A program made the position numbers and the translations under genes. DNA of 64,000 bases, taken from contig NC_133569.1 of assembly GCF_048773025.1 (NCBI RefSeq), positions 1,550,001-1,614,000 of the forward strand, written 5' to 3'. This DNA comes from Camelus bactrianus (lineage: Eukaryota; Chordata; Mammalia; Artiodactyla; Camelidae). Each line of letters opens with the position of its first letter. Within the stretch, counting starts at the first letter, position 1. Below are positions 34,930 through 46,880 of this stretch, piece after piece. The notes under the pieces are model-generated. The model worked only from the letters and a program-made list of their open reading frames with translations. It searched no databases and had not been told where the DNA came from.

Positions 34930-35290
34930 TCACTGTAAGCCCCCAAACCCTATTTTCCAGTCTCTATACTTCTAACTTCTCCCCCCAACATATTTATAGC
35001 TTCATCTTCTGCTATCGCCCCCACGTCATCCTCTGAAAATGCATGACGCTTTGTGCCTTTAAGTCTCTGCACACCCAGGACCCTTTATCTAGAACTCCTG
35101 CCCAATTCTCTGCCTAGACAACTGATACCAATTATTTAAGCCCAGTTCGTGCGTATCTAGGAACTCCTGTCTGACTCTCTCACACAGTCGATCCCTCTCT
35201 CCTCTTGTTCCTGCAGCACTTTTTTACTATGTCTGGTGTAGAGCTTTTAACACTGTACTGTGCTTATACAAGTGCTTCTCAGCTCCTATG
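34930..35290 (+). repeat. L2-type fossil
   Basis: Pyrimidine-rich L2-like order: CTCTGCACACCCAGGACCCT, AACTCCTGTCTGACTCTCTC, TTTTACTATGTCTGGTGTAG. No exon lies between 34612 and 35863; the VPS8 exon expected there was looked for and not found. Confidence 0.45.
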
Positions 35291-35862
35291 AAAAAATTAA
35301 AGAAAACAATGTACACTTATCTGTGCCCCCCAGAGACTACCATACTGTGGGAGGTGGGGGGTGGGGGGCACAGTAGTGGGAAAATGAAGCGTGTCAGTGA
35401 ATGAACTCCACATCTCTGTCTCTTATGCCAGCTGCCTCCCACTCTGCTGTGGTTTCCATCCTGTGTACGTGTCTCCTACTACTATTACTGCCACGTGGGG
35501 ACCCTGGCTTGTGCTACGTGTCCCTGTCACCGTCCTGTTCCCTATCTCTACCACTCAGTGGCCATAAAGGTAGTGAGCAAAGCACTCTCCTAGCAATGCC
35601 GTGGTGGTGACGAGTGGAATACTAGCTGCATGATACATACAGTACTTCCAACTGAGCATCTCAGTATTCAATATTAATACAGCTATATTCCAATTAAGAT
35701 TTTCCAAGAAAAATTCTAGTCATCATTAACACAATGTGAGGATGACAGAAGTCTGAATAAATTACATGAAACCCAAAGAGAATACCGTTGCAGCTACTAC
35801 AGCAGAAGATATGGGGGGGGGGCCTCTGTGGTTATGATGTCTAGGGTGAGTGCAAAATTTAC

Positions 35863-35952
35863 CTGAAGTTTTTTAAGGACTGTTTCAATCTGTTTAGAAA
35901 AGTGAGTAGCAACCAGCTCTGCAGCTTTACCAGGCTTCAGGGACACAAGTTC
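35863..35952 (-). pseudogene. VPS8: VPS8-like exon (ELVSLKPGKAAELVATHF)
   Basis: A 90-bp exon, 30 codons, open in only this frame. It reads ELVSLKPGKAAELVATHF and SKQIETVLKKLQ, against ELVSLKPCKAAELVATHF and SGHIETVIKKLQ of VPS8 as remembered. The acceptor is cattccag|GAAC and the donor TCAG|gtaaat. Confidence 0.82.
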
Positions 35953-35999
35953 CTGGAATGAAAGGCAAAGATGAAATGATCTTTAACATTAAATTTAAA

Positions 36000-36700
36000 T
36001 AGAATTTCCACAGATGTGAAGCATGATCACCTCCTTCAAAATTTTCATGGGCTTCTACACTGCCTTTCAGGAGACCTCAACACAGGGCCTCAATTTTAAT
36101 TAAAGGCATATTTAGCAAAATTTTTAAAGTACCATGTGAAAAACCTGATTTTGATATAAAAGGTATAATTCAGAATTCTTAGAAAATGAAAGCACTAAAC
36201 ATTCAGGACTTAGGTGACGACACCTACAGGATGAAAAGGAAAAAACACCTCCCCAAACTCCCCTCAGGGAATTTCATCCTTGATCTTAGAGCCCTAACTT
36301 TAAACAAATGAAAAAAAGGAATATAGCTGCAATTTCTCTGGCTAAGAATTCTGAAATTTTACTTCTGATGCCTGGTGGATTTTGAAATCAAAAGTGTCTT
36401 AAGAAAGGAACTTAAGGTCGTAACTCTAAGAGGTTGACCGCTCCTCCTAAGGCCAATTTCTGTTGAATCTAAGACCTCCAATCTGCCCTCTCTTTGAACC
36501 TTCCTCAGTACCACTGGCTCTTCTTTTCTTCTTGAAACTCTTTTCGTGCTTGGTTTCTGTGACCCTGTTACACCTTTTCAATTGCATATTCTATTGCTAA
36601 AATGCAAAGATTGGCTACAGATCAACATATTATATTACCAAATAAAAATAAGTTATTATGACTGCGAAACTTATGATATATCTAGTAATTTTATGGTAGT
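36000..36700. other. unassigned AT-rich stretch
   Basis: Lies upstream of the first VPS8-like exon seen. I looked for the preceding VPS8 exon and did not find it. No repeat that I can name. Confidence 0.35.
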
Positions 36701-36704
36701 ATTT

Positions 36705-38850
36705 GTAGATGAATAATAATTAGCTGATAGAAATAACTAGTTTATACCACTTTATACATCTCAAAACAGAGAAGGTAGTATCACAAATAAAGAAAATGTT
36801 ACTACTGATCTTCAGACATTAAGAAGAAACTATTATGAATTAATGTTGAGAATCTGAATGGGTAAATTCCTGGAAAAGTATAATTTACTAAGCTGATGTA
36901 AGAAATGGAAAAGCTGCGCTGATTTTTAACCACTAAAGAAGTTGAATAAATGGTCAAAAATCTTCCCATATGGAACACTCTAGGCCCAAATAGCTTCACT
37001 CTAAGTCCTAGCAATCATTTAAGGAAGAACTATTCCCAACATTAAATCTCATAAAGAACAGAAAAGAGGGAAACTTCCTCAGCTCACTGTATAAGGCAAA
37101 CAAAATTCTGATACCTAAACCCAACAGAAGATAAGAAAGAAAAGGAAAATCACAGATCAATCTTATCGTGAACACTGATACAAACAAACATCCTAAATAA
37201 AAACAAAACACAAAATGTATAAAAAGGATAATATACTAGGATCAAGTTACGGTTATCCAGAGTTCAAGGGTGCTTTAACAACAATAAAATTTATAACGAC
37301 AACATAACGCCATTTGCAGCAAAATGGATGCTCCTGGAGAATGTCATTCTAAGTGAAGTAAGCCAGAAAGAGAAAGAAAAATACCATATGAGATCGCTCA
37401 TATGTGGAATCTAAAACACAAAAACAAAAACAAACAAACAAAAACAAAGCGTAAATACAGGACAGAAATAGACTCATAGACAGAGAATACAGACTTGTGG
37501 TTGCCAGGGGGGTGGAGGGTGGGAAGGGATAGACTGGGATTTCAAAATTGTAGAATAGATAAACAAGATTACACTGTATAGCACAGGGAAATATACACAA
37601 AATGTTATGATAATTCAGAGAAAAAAATGAGACAATGAGTGTGTATATGTCCATGAATGACTGAAAAATTGTGAACACTGGAATTTGACACATTGTAAAA
37701 TGATTATGAATCAATAAAAAATGTTTAAAAAAATTTATAGCGAAAATATAAGGGAGAAAAGGTAATGAAATTTATTCTTGAGAAAAACTGTTAGCCTACT
37801 AGAAATAAAAGCCTTCCATAAAAATTTTATAGTAAATATTGCACACATTAGAAATAAAAAATTTTTAATTATTAACAATAGCACTACTGTGCTAAAAAAA
37901 TATACAGTTGTGACAGTAAACCTAACAATCTAGAGATGAAAAATCTCTACAGAGAAAACTTAAAAACTTTATAGAAAGACAACTGAATAAAGGGTTATGC
38001 CAAATGGTCACTAAATAGAAGACTCATGATGTAAAGATGTCAATTTAAACTGACATTGAATGACGGATTCAGTGCAACCCCTATTAGAATCAGAAGGTTA
38101 AAAAAGTTTTGCGGTGCAATTTGACAAGTTGATTCTAAAGTGTATTTGGATGTATCAAAGGTCAAGAATAGTCAATATTCTCTTAAAGATATCAATAAAG
38201 TAACAACATTTAGGACAGTGTGGTACTGATGTAGAGACGAAGATCAATCAAACAGAAAAGGGCCCAGAAAAACAGACCAAGCATATAGACCCTTGCTACA
38301 CTCATGGTAAGGCCACACTGCTGAGCATGGGGAAAGGCAACCTTTCAAAATAACTGCTGCTGGGGGAGCTAGGCATCCATATTTTTTTAAAATTAGATGA
38401 CTCTCCACCTCAAACCATATACAAAAACTGCTTTCAGATGGATGTAAGATTTAAAGATGGAAAAAAAAACTTCTAGATAATAATAAAGGAGTACTTTTCC
38501 TTTGATATGGAAAGAAAAAATTATTTTGACTACTTGAGGAAAAAAAGTTTTTATTAAAAAGAACCATAGAAAAAAGCCAGAGAGAATATTTACAACAGGT
38601 ATCACTGACAAAAAGACTTAACATCCAGCTACATAAAGAACTCCTACAGATCAGTTAAGACAAGAGACATTCCACCAGAAAAATGAGCAGAAGAATTGAA
38701 CAAGCACAGAAAGGAAATTTAAATGGCCAACAAACATAACAAGGCTACCAATCTCATGAATAATTAAGAATACATAAACTTAAAAGATAATGAAATATTA
38801 CACATACACTAGATTGACAAAATTTTAAAATCCAGCAAGAATACACAGCT
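36705..38850 (+). mobile_element. old LINE-1 split by a younger LINE-1
   Basis: The parts 36705-37295 and 37741-38850 form one diverged L1 ORF2 remnant (AAATTCCTGGAAAAGTATAA; then AATGACGGATTCAGTGCAAC). Between them, 37296-37740 is a younger L1 3' end (AAGTGAAGTAAGCCAGAAAG; CATATGAGATCGCTCATATG; ending GAATCAATAAAAAATG). AAAATTTATA on both sides is the target-site duplication, so the nesting order is clear. Confidence 0.75.
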
Positions 38851-38854
38851 AATG

Positions 38855-39356
38855 GCACGGGGAGGAGGGTTGCCCTGGGGAAGCCTTTGGATTTGCCCCA
38901 GTCTTCCCTATCTCCCCAACACCTGGCTTGTGGGCACCCTTTGCTGTCCCTGGTGGCAGGACACATATTTCCCAGTTTACTTACTGGAGGTTGGTGAGAT
39001 GGGGTCAGCTGGTACTGGTCAGGTGACCCCCGCCCCCCGTGGCAGCAGAGGCCACCCCCAAGCCAGGCCGCAAGGGAGACTGGAGCAAATAGGCCAGCTT
39101 CTCCAAGGCAGGACCCCTCCCCCAGCTGCCCCCTGCTCCCTGACTACACCACACCCACCTCCTGGGAGCTGGCTGACCTGGGGACCTGCCTAGAGTGAAC
39201 CTGGGGTAGCAGAGGCCGCTCCCAGGCCAGGCCAGGCCAGGCCACAGGGAGATGGGAGCAAATGACTGGCTTGGAAGGGGCAGCCCCCCTCCTCCCGTCG
39301 CTGCTGCCTCCGCTGCTACCATCCTCCCAGCCCCCTGACTGCACTGAGCCCATGGT
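38855..39356 (+). repeat. GC-rich tandem-unit module upstream of an L1 ORF2 remnant
   Basis: Two or more related units built around ACCTGGGG(C/T)AGCAGAGGCC, CAGGCCAGGC, GATGGGAGCAAAT and CACCTCCTGGGAGC. They read directly into L1 ORF2 text at about 39357 (CCAAAGTGGGTCCAGAGGGA). The same unit type recurs at 43.5-44.4 kb and inverted at 47.4-47.7 kb. A monomer-type L1 5' UTR is the simplest reading; ORF1 and most of ORF2 would then be deleted. Confidence 0.55.
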
Positions 39357-41570
39357 ATTACCAAAGTGGGTCCAGAGGGAACATATCTCAACATAGTAAA
39401 AGCTATTTGTAACACACCTATAGCCAGCATAATACTCTACGGTGAAAAGCTGAAAGCCTTTCCACTAAAATCTGGAACAAGACAAGGATGCTCACTCTCA
39501 CCAGCTCTATTCAGTACAGTATCAAAAATCCTAGAATAGCAATTAGACAACAAAAAGAAAGAAAAGGGATCCAAGTTGGAAGACAAGAGGTAAAATTGTC
39601 ATTCTATGCGGATGACATGGTACTATACACAGAAAACCCTAAAGGCTCCGCACGAAAACTGTAAGAGCTACTGAAAGAATTCAGCAAGGTAGCAGGACAC
39701 AGCATCAACATACAGAAATGAGTGGCATTTCTCTACACGAAAGTAATAATCCCTTTTAAAACCACCCAAAAACATAAAATACGTAGGAATAAATCTGACC
39801 AAGGAAGTGAAACACATCTGCAAAGGCCTACAAAACACTGACTAAGGAAATTAGAAAGGACTTAAAGAAATGGAAATATATCCCATGTTCTTGCATTGGA
39901 AGAATTAATATTGCTAAAATGGCCATACTACCCAAAGCAATCTACAGATTTAATGAGATTAATATCAAATTACCCAGGACATTTTTCACAGAATTAGAAC
40001 AAATCATCCTAAAATTTATATGGAATAATAAAAGATTCAGAATTACCAAAGCATTATGGAAGAAAAAGAATGAAGCTGGAGGAATAACCCTCCCAGACTG
40101 CACACAATACTACAGAGCTACAATCAAAACAGCATGGTATTCATACAAAAACAGACATACGGATCAATGGAACCGAATGGAGAGCCCAAAAGTAAACCCA
40201 CAAACTTCTGGTCAATTAATCTTTGACAAAGGAGGCAAGAATATACAATGGAGTAAAGACAGTCTCTTCAACAAACGGTGTAGGGAAAACTGGACAGCTG
40301 CATGCAAATCAATGAAGTTAGACCACTCCCTCACACCATACACAAATATAAATTCAAAAATGGCTAAAAGACTTAAACATATAGACAAGATACTATAAAC
40401 CTCTTAGAAAAAAACATAGGCAAAACATTACCTCATGTATATCTCAGCAACATTCTCCTATGGCAGTCTACCCAAGCAATAGAAAACAAACAAAAAAAAG
40501 CAAAAATAAGCAAATAGGACCTAACTAAACTTATAAGCTTTTGCATACCAAAGGAAACTATAAGCAAAACAAAACGACAATCTACAGAATGGGAGAAAAA
40601 AATTATAAATAATTCAACTGGCAAAGCCTAAATTTCCAGAATATATAAACAGCTCATAAAACTTAATAACAAAACACAAACAGCCCAATCCAAAAATGGG
40701 CAGAAGACCTAAACAAGCAATTCTCCAAGGAAGAACTACAAATGATCAATAGACACATGAAAAAATGCTTAATATCACTAATTATCATAGAAATGCAAAT
40801 CAAAACTACAAAACCCCAGTCCAAACAGCCATCATGCAAAAGTTCATGAATGATAAATGCTGGAGAGGGTGTGGAGAAAAGGGAACCCTCTTATACTGCT
40901 GCTGGGAATGCAGTTTGGTGTAACCATTATGGAAAACAGTATGGAAATTCCTCAAAACACTAAAAATAGACTTACCCTGTGATCCAACAATCCCACTTCT
41001 GGGTATATATCTGGACAGAACTCCAGTGCGAAAAGATACCTGCACCCCAGTATTCATAACCCCACTATAATATAACAGCCAAGACATGGAAGCAACCTGA
41101 ATGAAGCAACAGATGACTGCATAAAGAAATCGTGGTATATTTATACAATAGACTACTACTCTGCCATAAAAAAGGATAAAATGATGCCATTTGCAGCAAC
41201 ATGAATGGACCCAGAGATCATTATTCTAAATGAACTGAGCCAGAAAGAGAAAGAAAACTATCATTATATCACTTATATGTGCAACTTAAAAAAAAAAAAA
41301 AAACACTATGAGCTCATCTACAAAACATGAACAGACTTGAAGACTTAGTAAACAATCTAATGGTTACCAGGGAAATGGGGTGGGAAGGGAGATTTAAAAA
41401 TGTTTGCCACTATGTGTAAAAGGAGATTTTTTTTTTTAATTTCTTCTGTATAGCACAGAAACCTATGTTCAATACCTGGTAATACCTAAAATGGAAAAGT
41501 CGCTACAGCCACCAACTGAGGAAGAAAGAGAAGAAGATGTAGTTATCCTGGGATACAGCCCAGTCCTGGG
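39357..41570 (+). mobile_element. LINE-1: ORF2 C-terminal part and 3' UTR
   Basis: The RT-domain text (TTCTATGCGGATGACATGGT, encoding the FYADDM-type catalytic motif) is broken. From 39919 to 40398 an uninterrupted 159-codon piece of ORF2p is left ([42 protein letters not shown]). The 3' UTR has the GGGGTGGGAAGGGAG block. The end is unusual: GTCGCTACAGCCACCAACTG then GATACAGCCCAGTCCTGGG, in place of the common CTTCAATAAA tail. Confidence 0.75.
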
Positions 41571-41870
41571 AAAAACTCATGCACCCCAATGTTCACAGCA
41601 GCACTATTTACGATAGCCAAGATACGGAAACAACCCAACTGTCTGTCAACAGATGACTGGATAAGGAACATGTACATATACACAACGGAACACTACTCAA
41701 ACACAAAAGAAGAAAAAAACAATGCCACTTGCAGCAATACGGATGGATCTGAAGACTGTCATTCTAAGTGAAATGGGCCAGAAAGAGGAAAAAAAAAAAA
41801 AGCCATATGACATCACTCATATGAGGAATCTAAAAAATAGTAACAGTAATAATAAGGCCACAAATGGACT
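41571..41870 (+). mobile_element. LINE-1 3' segment
   Basis: It begins at once after CAGTCCTGGG with AACTCATGCACCCCAATGTT and runs to CATATGACATCACTCATATG. This is a second short L1 piece of the same orientation, head to tail with the previous one. Confidence 0.7.
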
Positions 41871-42139
41871 TAATTATCATTTTGACTTCTTGAATATGTG
41901 TAAGCACATCGGACTGTCCATGATTAGATCACCACATTCTGTTGATTCTTACTTTGTAGTTGGCTTTATTCCTTTAATAACTATGTAAGTTTGAAAATCA
42001 AACCTCTTCCTAACAATGATAAATAGTACATGTACGTAAACTAAAAAATAGTGCAGTATAGCATATGTACGTATCTACATGCAATATAATGTGTACGTGT
42101 GGTTGAACTGTAGCAATTCTACCTAATAAAACTGGAAAA
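41871..42139. other. unassigned AT-rich stretch between L1 pieces
   Basis: Contains GTACGTAAACT and GTACGTATCTACATGCAATA and ends AATAAAACTGGAAAAGGGGG. Nothing recognised; it may be the old target DNA. Confidence 0.3.
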
Positions 42140-43520
42140 GGGGGTGGGGGGGGAAACAGACATACAGAACAATGGAACAGAATAGAGCGCCCAGAATTAA
42201 ACCCACAAACTTCTGGTCAATCAATCTTCGACGAAGAACACGCAGTGAGTAAAGACAGTCTCTTCAGCAAAAGATGTAGCAAAAATTGGACAGCTGCATG
42301 TAAATCAATGAAGTCAGGCTACTCCCTCAGACCATACACAGAAATAAATTCAAAGTGGCTTAAAGACTTAAACATGCAGACAAGACACTATAAATCTCTT
42401 AGAAGAAAACCAACGGCAAAACATTACCTGGCATAAGCTCTCAGCCATGTTCTCCTAGGGCAGTCTACCCAAGCAACAGAAATAAAAGCAAAAATAAAGA
42501 AGCAAACAGGACCTAACTGAACTTACAAGCTTTTGCACAGCAAAGGAAACCATAAGCAAAGCAAAATGACAACCTACAGGATGGAAGAAAATATCTGTAA
42601 ATGATTCGACTGACAAAAGGCTTAATTTCCAGAATATATTAAAAGCTCATAAAACTTAGTAACAAAAAACAAACAACTCAATCCAAAAATGGGCAGAAAA
42701 CCTGAACAAGCATTTCTCCAATGAAGACCACAAATGGCCAACGGGCACACAAAAAAATGCTCGAGTATCGCTAATTATCAGAGAAATGCAGATCAAAACT
42801 ACAAAACCCCAGTCAGAATGGCCCTCACTCAAAAGTTCATGAATGATAAATGCTGGAGAAGGTGTGGAGAAAACGGAACCCTCTTACACTGCTGGTGGGA
42901 ACGTAGTCTGGTGTAGCCATTATGGAAAACAGGATAGAAATCCCTCAAAAAACTAAAAATATCCAGCAATCCCACTTCTGGGTATGTATTCAGAGGGAAC
43001 TCCAATGCAGAAAGATAACCTACGCCCCAGTATATACAGCACCACTATACAGATTAGCTAAGACGTGGAAGCAACTGAAATGAAGCAATAGGTGACTGTA
43101 AGTTCTGATATTATTTATACAACGGAATACTACTCTGCCGTAAAAAGGATAAAACAATGCCATTTGCAGCAGTATGGATGAACCTAGAGACTGTCATTCT
43201 AAGAGAAGTGAGCCAGAAAGAGAAAAATGCCATATGGTATCACTAATACGCGCCATCTTAAACAAAAGACACTGTGAACTCCTCTGCAAAAGAGAATAAG
43301 ATTCAGACTTGGTAAACAATCTTACGGTTACAAGGGAAAGGGGGTGGGAAGGGATAAATTTGGGAGATTGAGATTTACAGATGTTAGCTACTGTATAAAA
43401 ACGGATTTTTTTTTAAAGTTCCTTCTGTATAGCACACAAGCCTACGTTCAATACCTGGTGATAACCTAAAATGGAGAAGTCGCTACAGCCACCAACTGAG
43501 GAAGCAAGAGAAAAAAGGTG
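42140..43520 (+). mobile_element. LINE-1: ORF2 end and 3' UTR, same type as 39.4-41.6 kb
   Basis: It starts GAACAATGGAACAGAATAGA (ORF2 C-terminal zone). Short broken frames match [10 protein letters not shown] and HYKSLRRK. It shares the unusual ending GTCGCTACAGCCACCAACTG and then passes into the GC-rich module. Confidence 0.8.
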
Positions 43521-44440
43521 AGTCAGTTATACTGGACTAGAGCCCAGTCCTGGGAAAGTCCTTGCCAGCCACTGAGGCTGTCCACTGACCGCACTGCGCC
43601 CTCCTCCCAGGAGCAGGCTGACACGAACACAGGCTTCCTATGTGAATTTCGGGCAGCAAGGCCGCCCCAGTACAGGCCCCTGTGGAAATGGAAGCAAGTC
43701 CCTCCCCCTCCCAATGGAGTGCAGCAACCCCTCCCCGCCGCCTCCCCCTAACAGCACCACGCCTGCCTCCCTGGAACCCACTGACTTGGAAACAAGTGTC
43801 CTGCGAACCTGGGGCAGCAGCGAGAGGGGCGCTGCCCCCGGCGAGCTGATCAATTTGCCCTTATCTCCCCCCGCGGCACGGCCTGAGGACTGCCTCTGCT
43901 GCCCAAGGCACTTCCCGAGGTCAGCCTGCCCCTGGGAGGCGGGCGCGGTGTGGTCAGAGGCAGCGGCGGCAGCGGCAGGTTTAGGGGTCCGCCTCTGCGA
44001 GCCTGTGGATTGCTTCAAACTGCCCACCGGCGTGTCCTAGCCTTGACCTCTGCTGCCCCAGGTTCGCAGGACTCAAGTTTCAGGTCAGCCTGCTCCTGGA
44101 AGGCAGGACCTGTGCTTGTGCTGCAGGGGGCAGCGGCGGTGGCGGGATTGGGGCTGCCACATGCTAGCGCGGGGATTTGCTCCCATTTCCCGCCGTCGCT
44201 GCCGCCGCCCCCCGACAGCACCTCCTCGTCTCCCAGGGGCAGAAATGACCTGCAGCAGAGGCCCTGCAAATCTGGACAGCAAAAGCTGCCCCCAGGACAG
44301 GACTCATGAGAGACGGGAGCAAATTCACAGGCTCCCAAGTGTAGACCCTTCTCGCCGTCGCCACCGCCCCCGCACCCTGACAGCACCACACCCGCCTCCT
44401 GGGAACAGGCCATGGTCTGAGGACCAGTCGTATGTGCTCC
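43521..44440 (+). repeat. GC-rich tandem-unit module downstream of an L1 3' end
   Basis: About five variant units of 150-200 bp. Recurring words are GAACCTGGGGCAGCAG, CGACAGCACC, GCCTCCTGGGAACAGGC and GGGAGCAAATT. The left joint ACTAGAGCCCAGTCCTGGGA matches those at 41.56 and 47.7 kb. Long frames on both strands are products of composition. Confidence 0.6.
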
Positions 44441-45300
44441 CTTGCCATCCAGTGCCCTCCCACCTCCTGGGGTGGCGGCATCCGCTATCCCCTGGGTACA
44501 AGCGGCAACGAAGAGGCGCCCGTAGTACTAATGAGCGGAAAGGAGAAGTGGGCACCACGAACCACGCGGCGGCCCCCGACCCACCTCAGGGTCCAAACGG
44601 GTCGCGAGGCCCCGGCCGCACCTACGCACCGCTGCCCGCGAGCGCAGCCCAGGCTTCACCCGCCGGCTCCCGACCTGCGCGCCCCCACCAAGCGCCCCCT
44701 CACCGGCTCGGCGGCGGCAGCGGAGGCGGCAGCAAGCGGCGGCCCAGACCCCAGGCCACGTTCCTCCTCCAGGACCTGGTCCGGGAGCACTTGGCTCCCG
44801 CCAGGCTTTCACACGCTCCGGGCGGGTCCGGTCGGCGCATCTTTGGGTCCACGCACATGCGCGCCCCTCCTCCTCCCGCCCGCAGCGCGGACGCTCGGGC
44901 TGGAACTCCTGTTGCTCGGGAGGTGGGGACTGGTACCAGGCTGGGGGCTGGGGGCAAGGGCCTGGCAGTGGGGCGGGGGGCCCATCCCTTTACCCGCCCC
45001 ACCGGGTCTCCATCCTTAACACCCCCATCCCATCACCTACCGGTCCTGGCACCCAACCAAAACCATGACCAGCTCAGGGCCAGGCCACACCCCCTAGCCC
45101 CACTCCCCCTGCTCGCCTTCCCTCCCAAACCCTGTGACTGCCCCCCCACCTACAGCCAAGCCCCCAAGTCTCCCACCGGACCCACGAAATGGGACTTCCT
45201 CTCACACCGAGGTCCCCGCCCCGACACTCCACCACGCTAGTAACCTATGGCCCCCACGCCACAAGCTCACCCCTCATGCCTCACTGCAGGACCCCCAACA
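44441..45300. promoter_or_regulatory. CpG-rich island of unknown origin
   Basis: The densest CpG content of the window at 44500-44920 (for example GCGGCGGCAGCGGAGGCGGC, GGGTCCGGTCGGCGCATC), then a C-rich stretch to 45.3 kb. It could be an unmethylated promoter, or the unrepeated end of the neighbouring GC-rich retroelement module. The open frames have no domain I recognise and I would not call them genes. Confidence 0.4.
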
Positions 45301-46200
45301 TCCCAAGATGGTCCCCCTCACCCCTCCATGGGATCATTTCCTCTCTCAGCGGCCCCTCACCCCTCAGCGTGTCCCCCCTCACCGTGGGATCCCCCCTCAC
45401 TCCTAGTGCATCCCTCCCCCAGGTGACCCCTTCACCCATCACCTTGCGTGTGGGGCGTGGAGGTCTGGGCTCTGGTCCCCATGGGGACTGCCACCAGCGG
45501 GGATCCAGCCTAGTGTGCTGCTGCACAGCTAGTGTTGGAGGCTACAGGGTGTGGCGGGTGGGGCTGGAGGCGGTTCCAATACCTGCCCCTGCACCCTGAC
45601 CCCTGCTCTGTGCTCTGTGCCTCCTCTGAGCCAGCGGGTCAGGGTGGTCCTAGGCTGCCCACCACTGGCAGGTGGGCCATGGTTCGTTCATGTCCCTGAT
45701 GATGATCAGGACCCCTAGGGCGGAGACATTGGGCACGTGGACCTGCAGGGGTGAGGGTGGTGCGGAGGGTGCAGCTGAGCCTGGGGACAGATAGCAGGCA
45801 GGTGGGCTATGTGCATGGCCTGGGCTCAATCCTAGTGGGTTCAGGGACCCTGTTTATTCACGCCAGGGCAGAGGGAAGAGGGATGGGAGCTTCGAAAGTG
45901 TCCAAGCCAAGGCTAGAGAGCAAAGCAGGCAACTGCACTGGCCAGGCAACCTTGGAACCCTCCACAACCCTGGTCTTTGCCTACGGACTGACCTTCACCC
46001 GCCAATGAGACGTCGCCTCCCCTTCCCCCCATATAGTTTACAGGCAATTGAAGGGACTTTGATAGGTAATTATAATAGGAGATCAGGTCCACAGTTATGG
46101 TGAACCTGGCAGGGCTCCTGCGTGAACCCCAGCCTGAGGCAGAGGAAACCCCACTCAGAAATATCCTCTTACCTCTTACCAAGGCACTACGTAGTAGAAA
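45301..46200. other. GC-rich non-coding stretch
   Basis: C-rich text with repeated CCCCTCACCCCTC-like words to 45420, then ordinary GC-rich DNA. No gene or repeat named. Confidence 0.35.
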
Positions 46201-46201
46201 A

Positions 46202-46880
46202 AATCTGACTCCGTATTAGATCTGTTCCTTTTATTTTAACACTCTGTCCTGTTTTCTAGGCTCAGTCTTGCCAGCTCTGCACCTTGTGTAAAACAATGTT
46301 GCCTTTAGCCTGAAATACACAGGAGAGCCTATTCTCAAGGTTCTGACCTTTAAGGATATTAACACTTTTGCACTCCTATAAAGATAACAAGTTGCAAAAT
46401 AGAAAATAACCTTTGTTTTGTTGGAGGTTTTACAGGGGCACCATGACCTGACCCATGTGGACAGCTGCAAAGGATTCCAAGAACATGAAAAGTCCTACAC
46501 CAAGAAGTTTGCAACAACCAACCACATCCCCTCCCCCTTTTACTAGAAAAGGAGCCTGAAGTCTGACTTGGGGAAGATGGTTCTCCAGGACGTAAGTCTG
46601 CCATTAACTTGGTCTGCAGCTGTCCACGTTGGTCAGGTCATGCTGGCCCTGTAAAACCTCTAACAAAATAAATGTTATTTTCTATTCTGCAAATGGTTGT
46701 CTTTATGTTAGTGCAAAAGGGTTAATATCCTTCAAGGTCAGAGCCTTGAGAATAGGCTCTCCTGTCTATTTCAGGCTAAAGGCAACACTGTTTTACAAAA
46801 GGTGCAGAGCTAGCAAGACTAAGCCTAGAAAACAAGGCAGTGTTTAAGCCAAAAGATCATATCTAATATGGAGTCAGATT
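46202..46880. repeat. long inverted repeat, ~270-bp arms, ~145-bp spacer
   Basis: Arm 46202-46470 recurs inverted at 46614-46880 at about nine of ten bases. AGGAGAGCCTATTCTCAAGG of the left arm appears as CCTTGAGAATAGGCTCTCCT in the right, and TGTTTTCTAGGCTCAGTCTT as AAGACTAAGCCTAGAAAACA. The arms may be two opposed copies of an LTR-like repeat; the family is not certain. The transcript of either strand could fold into a long hairpin. Confidence 0.85.

Larger units (their letters stand above)
27768..35952 (-). pseudogene. VPS8: VPS8 unprocessed pseudogene fragment (four exons in order)
   Basis: Four exons at 35.9, 34.5, 30.9 and 27.8 kb lie in the order of VPS8's C-terminal part, each with GT-AG borders and separated by introns filled with L1, L2, MIR and SINE insertions. 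VPS8 is a WD40/alpha-solenoid RING protein of the CORVET complex. The exon encoding LLFKFLRSLLDPR between the first two is missing. The third has an in-frame stop and a 2-base loss. Several conserved residues are changed. Introns are kept, so it came from a genomic duplication and not from an mRNA. A functional copy is expected elsewhere in the genome. Confidence 0.8.

Noticed and set aside
44116-45240. Plus-strand open frame of 374 codons across the CpG-rich island
   Set aside because: Proline/arginine-rich with no domain; open by GC composition, as are the frames on the other strand, and it begins inside the tandem-unit module.
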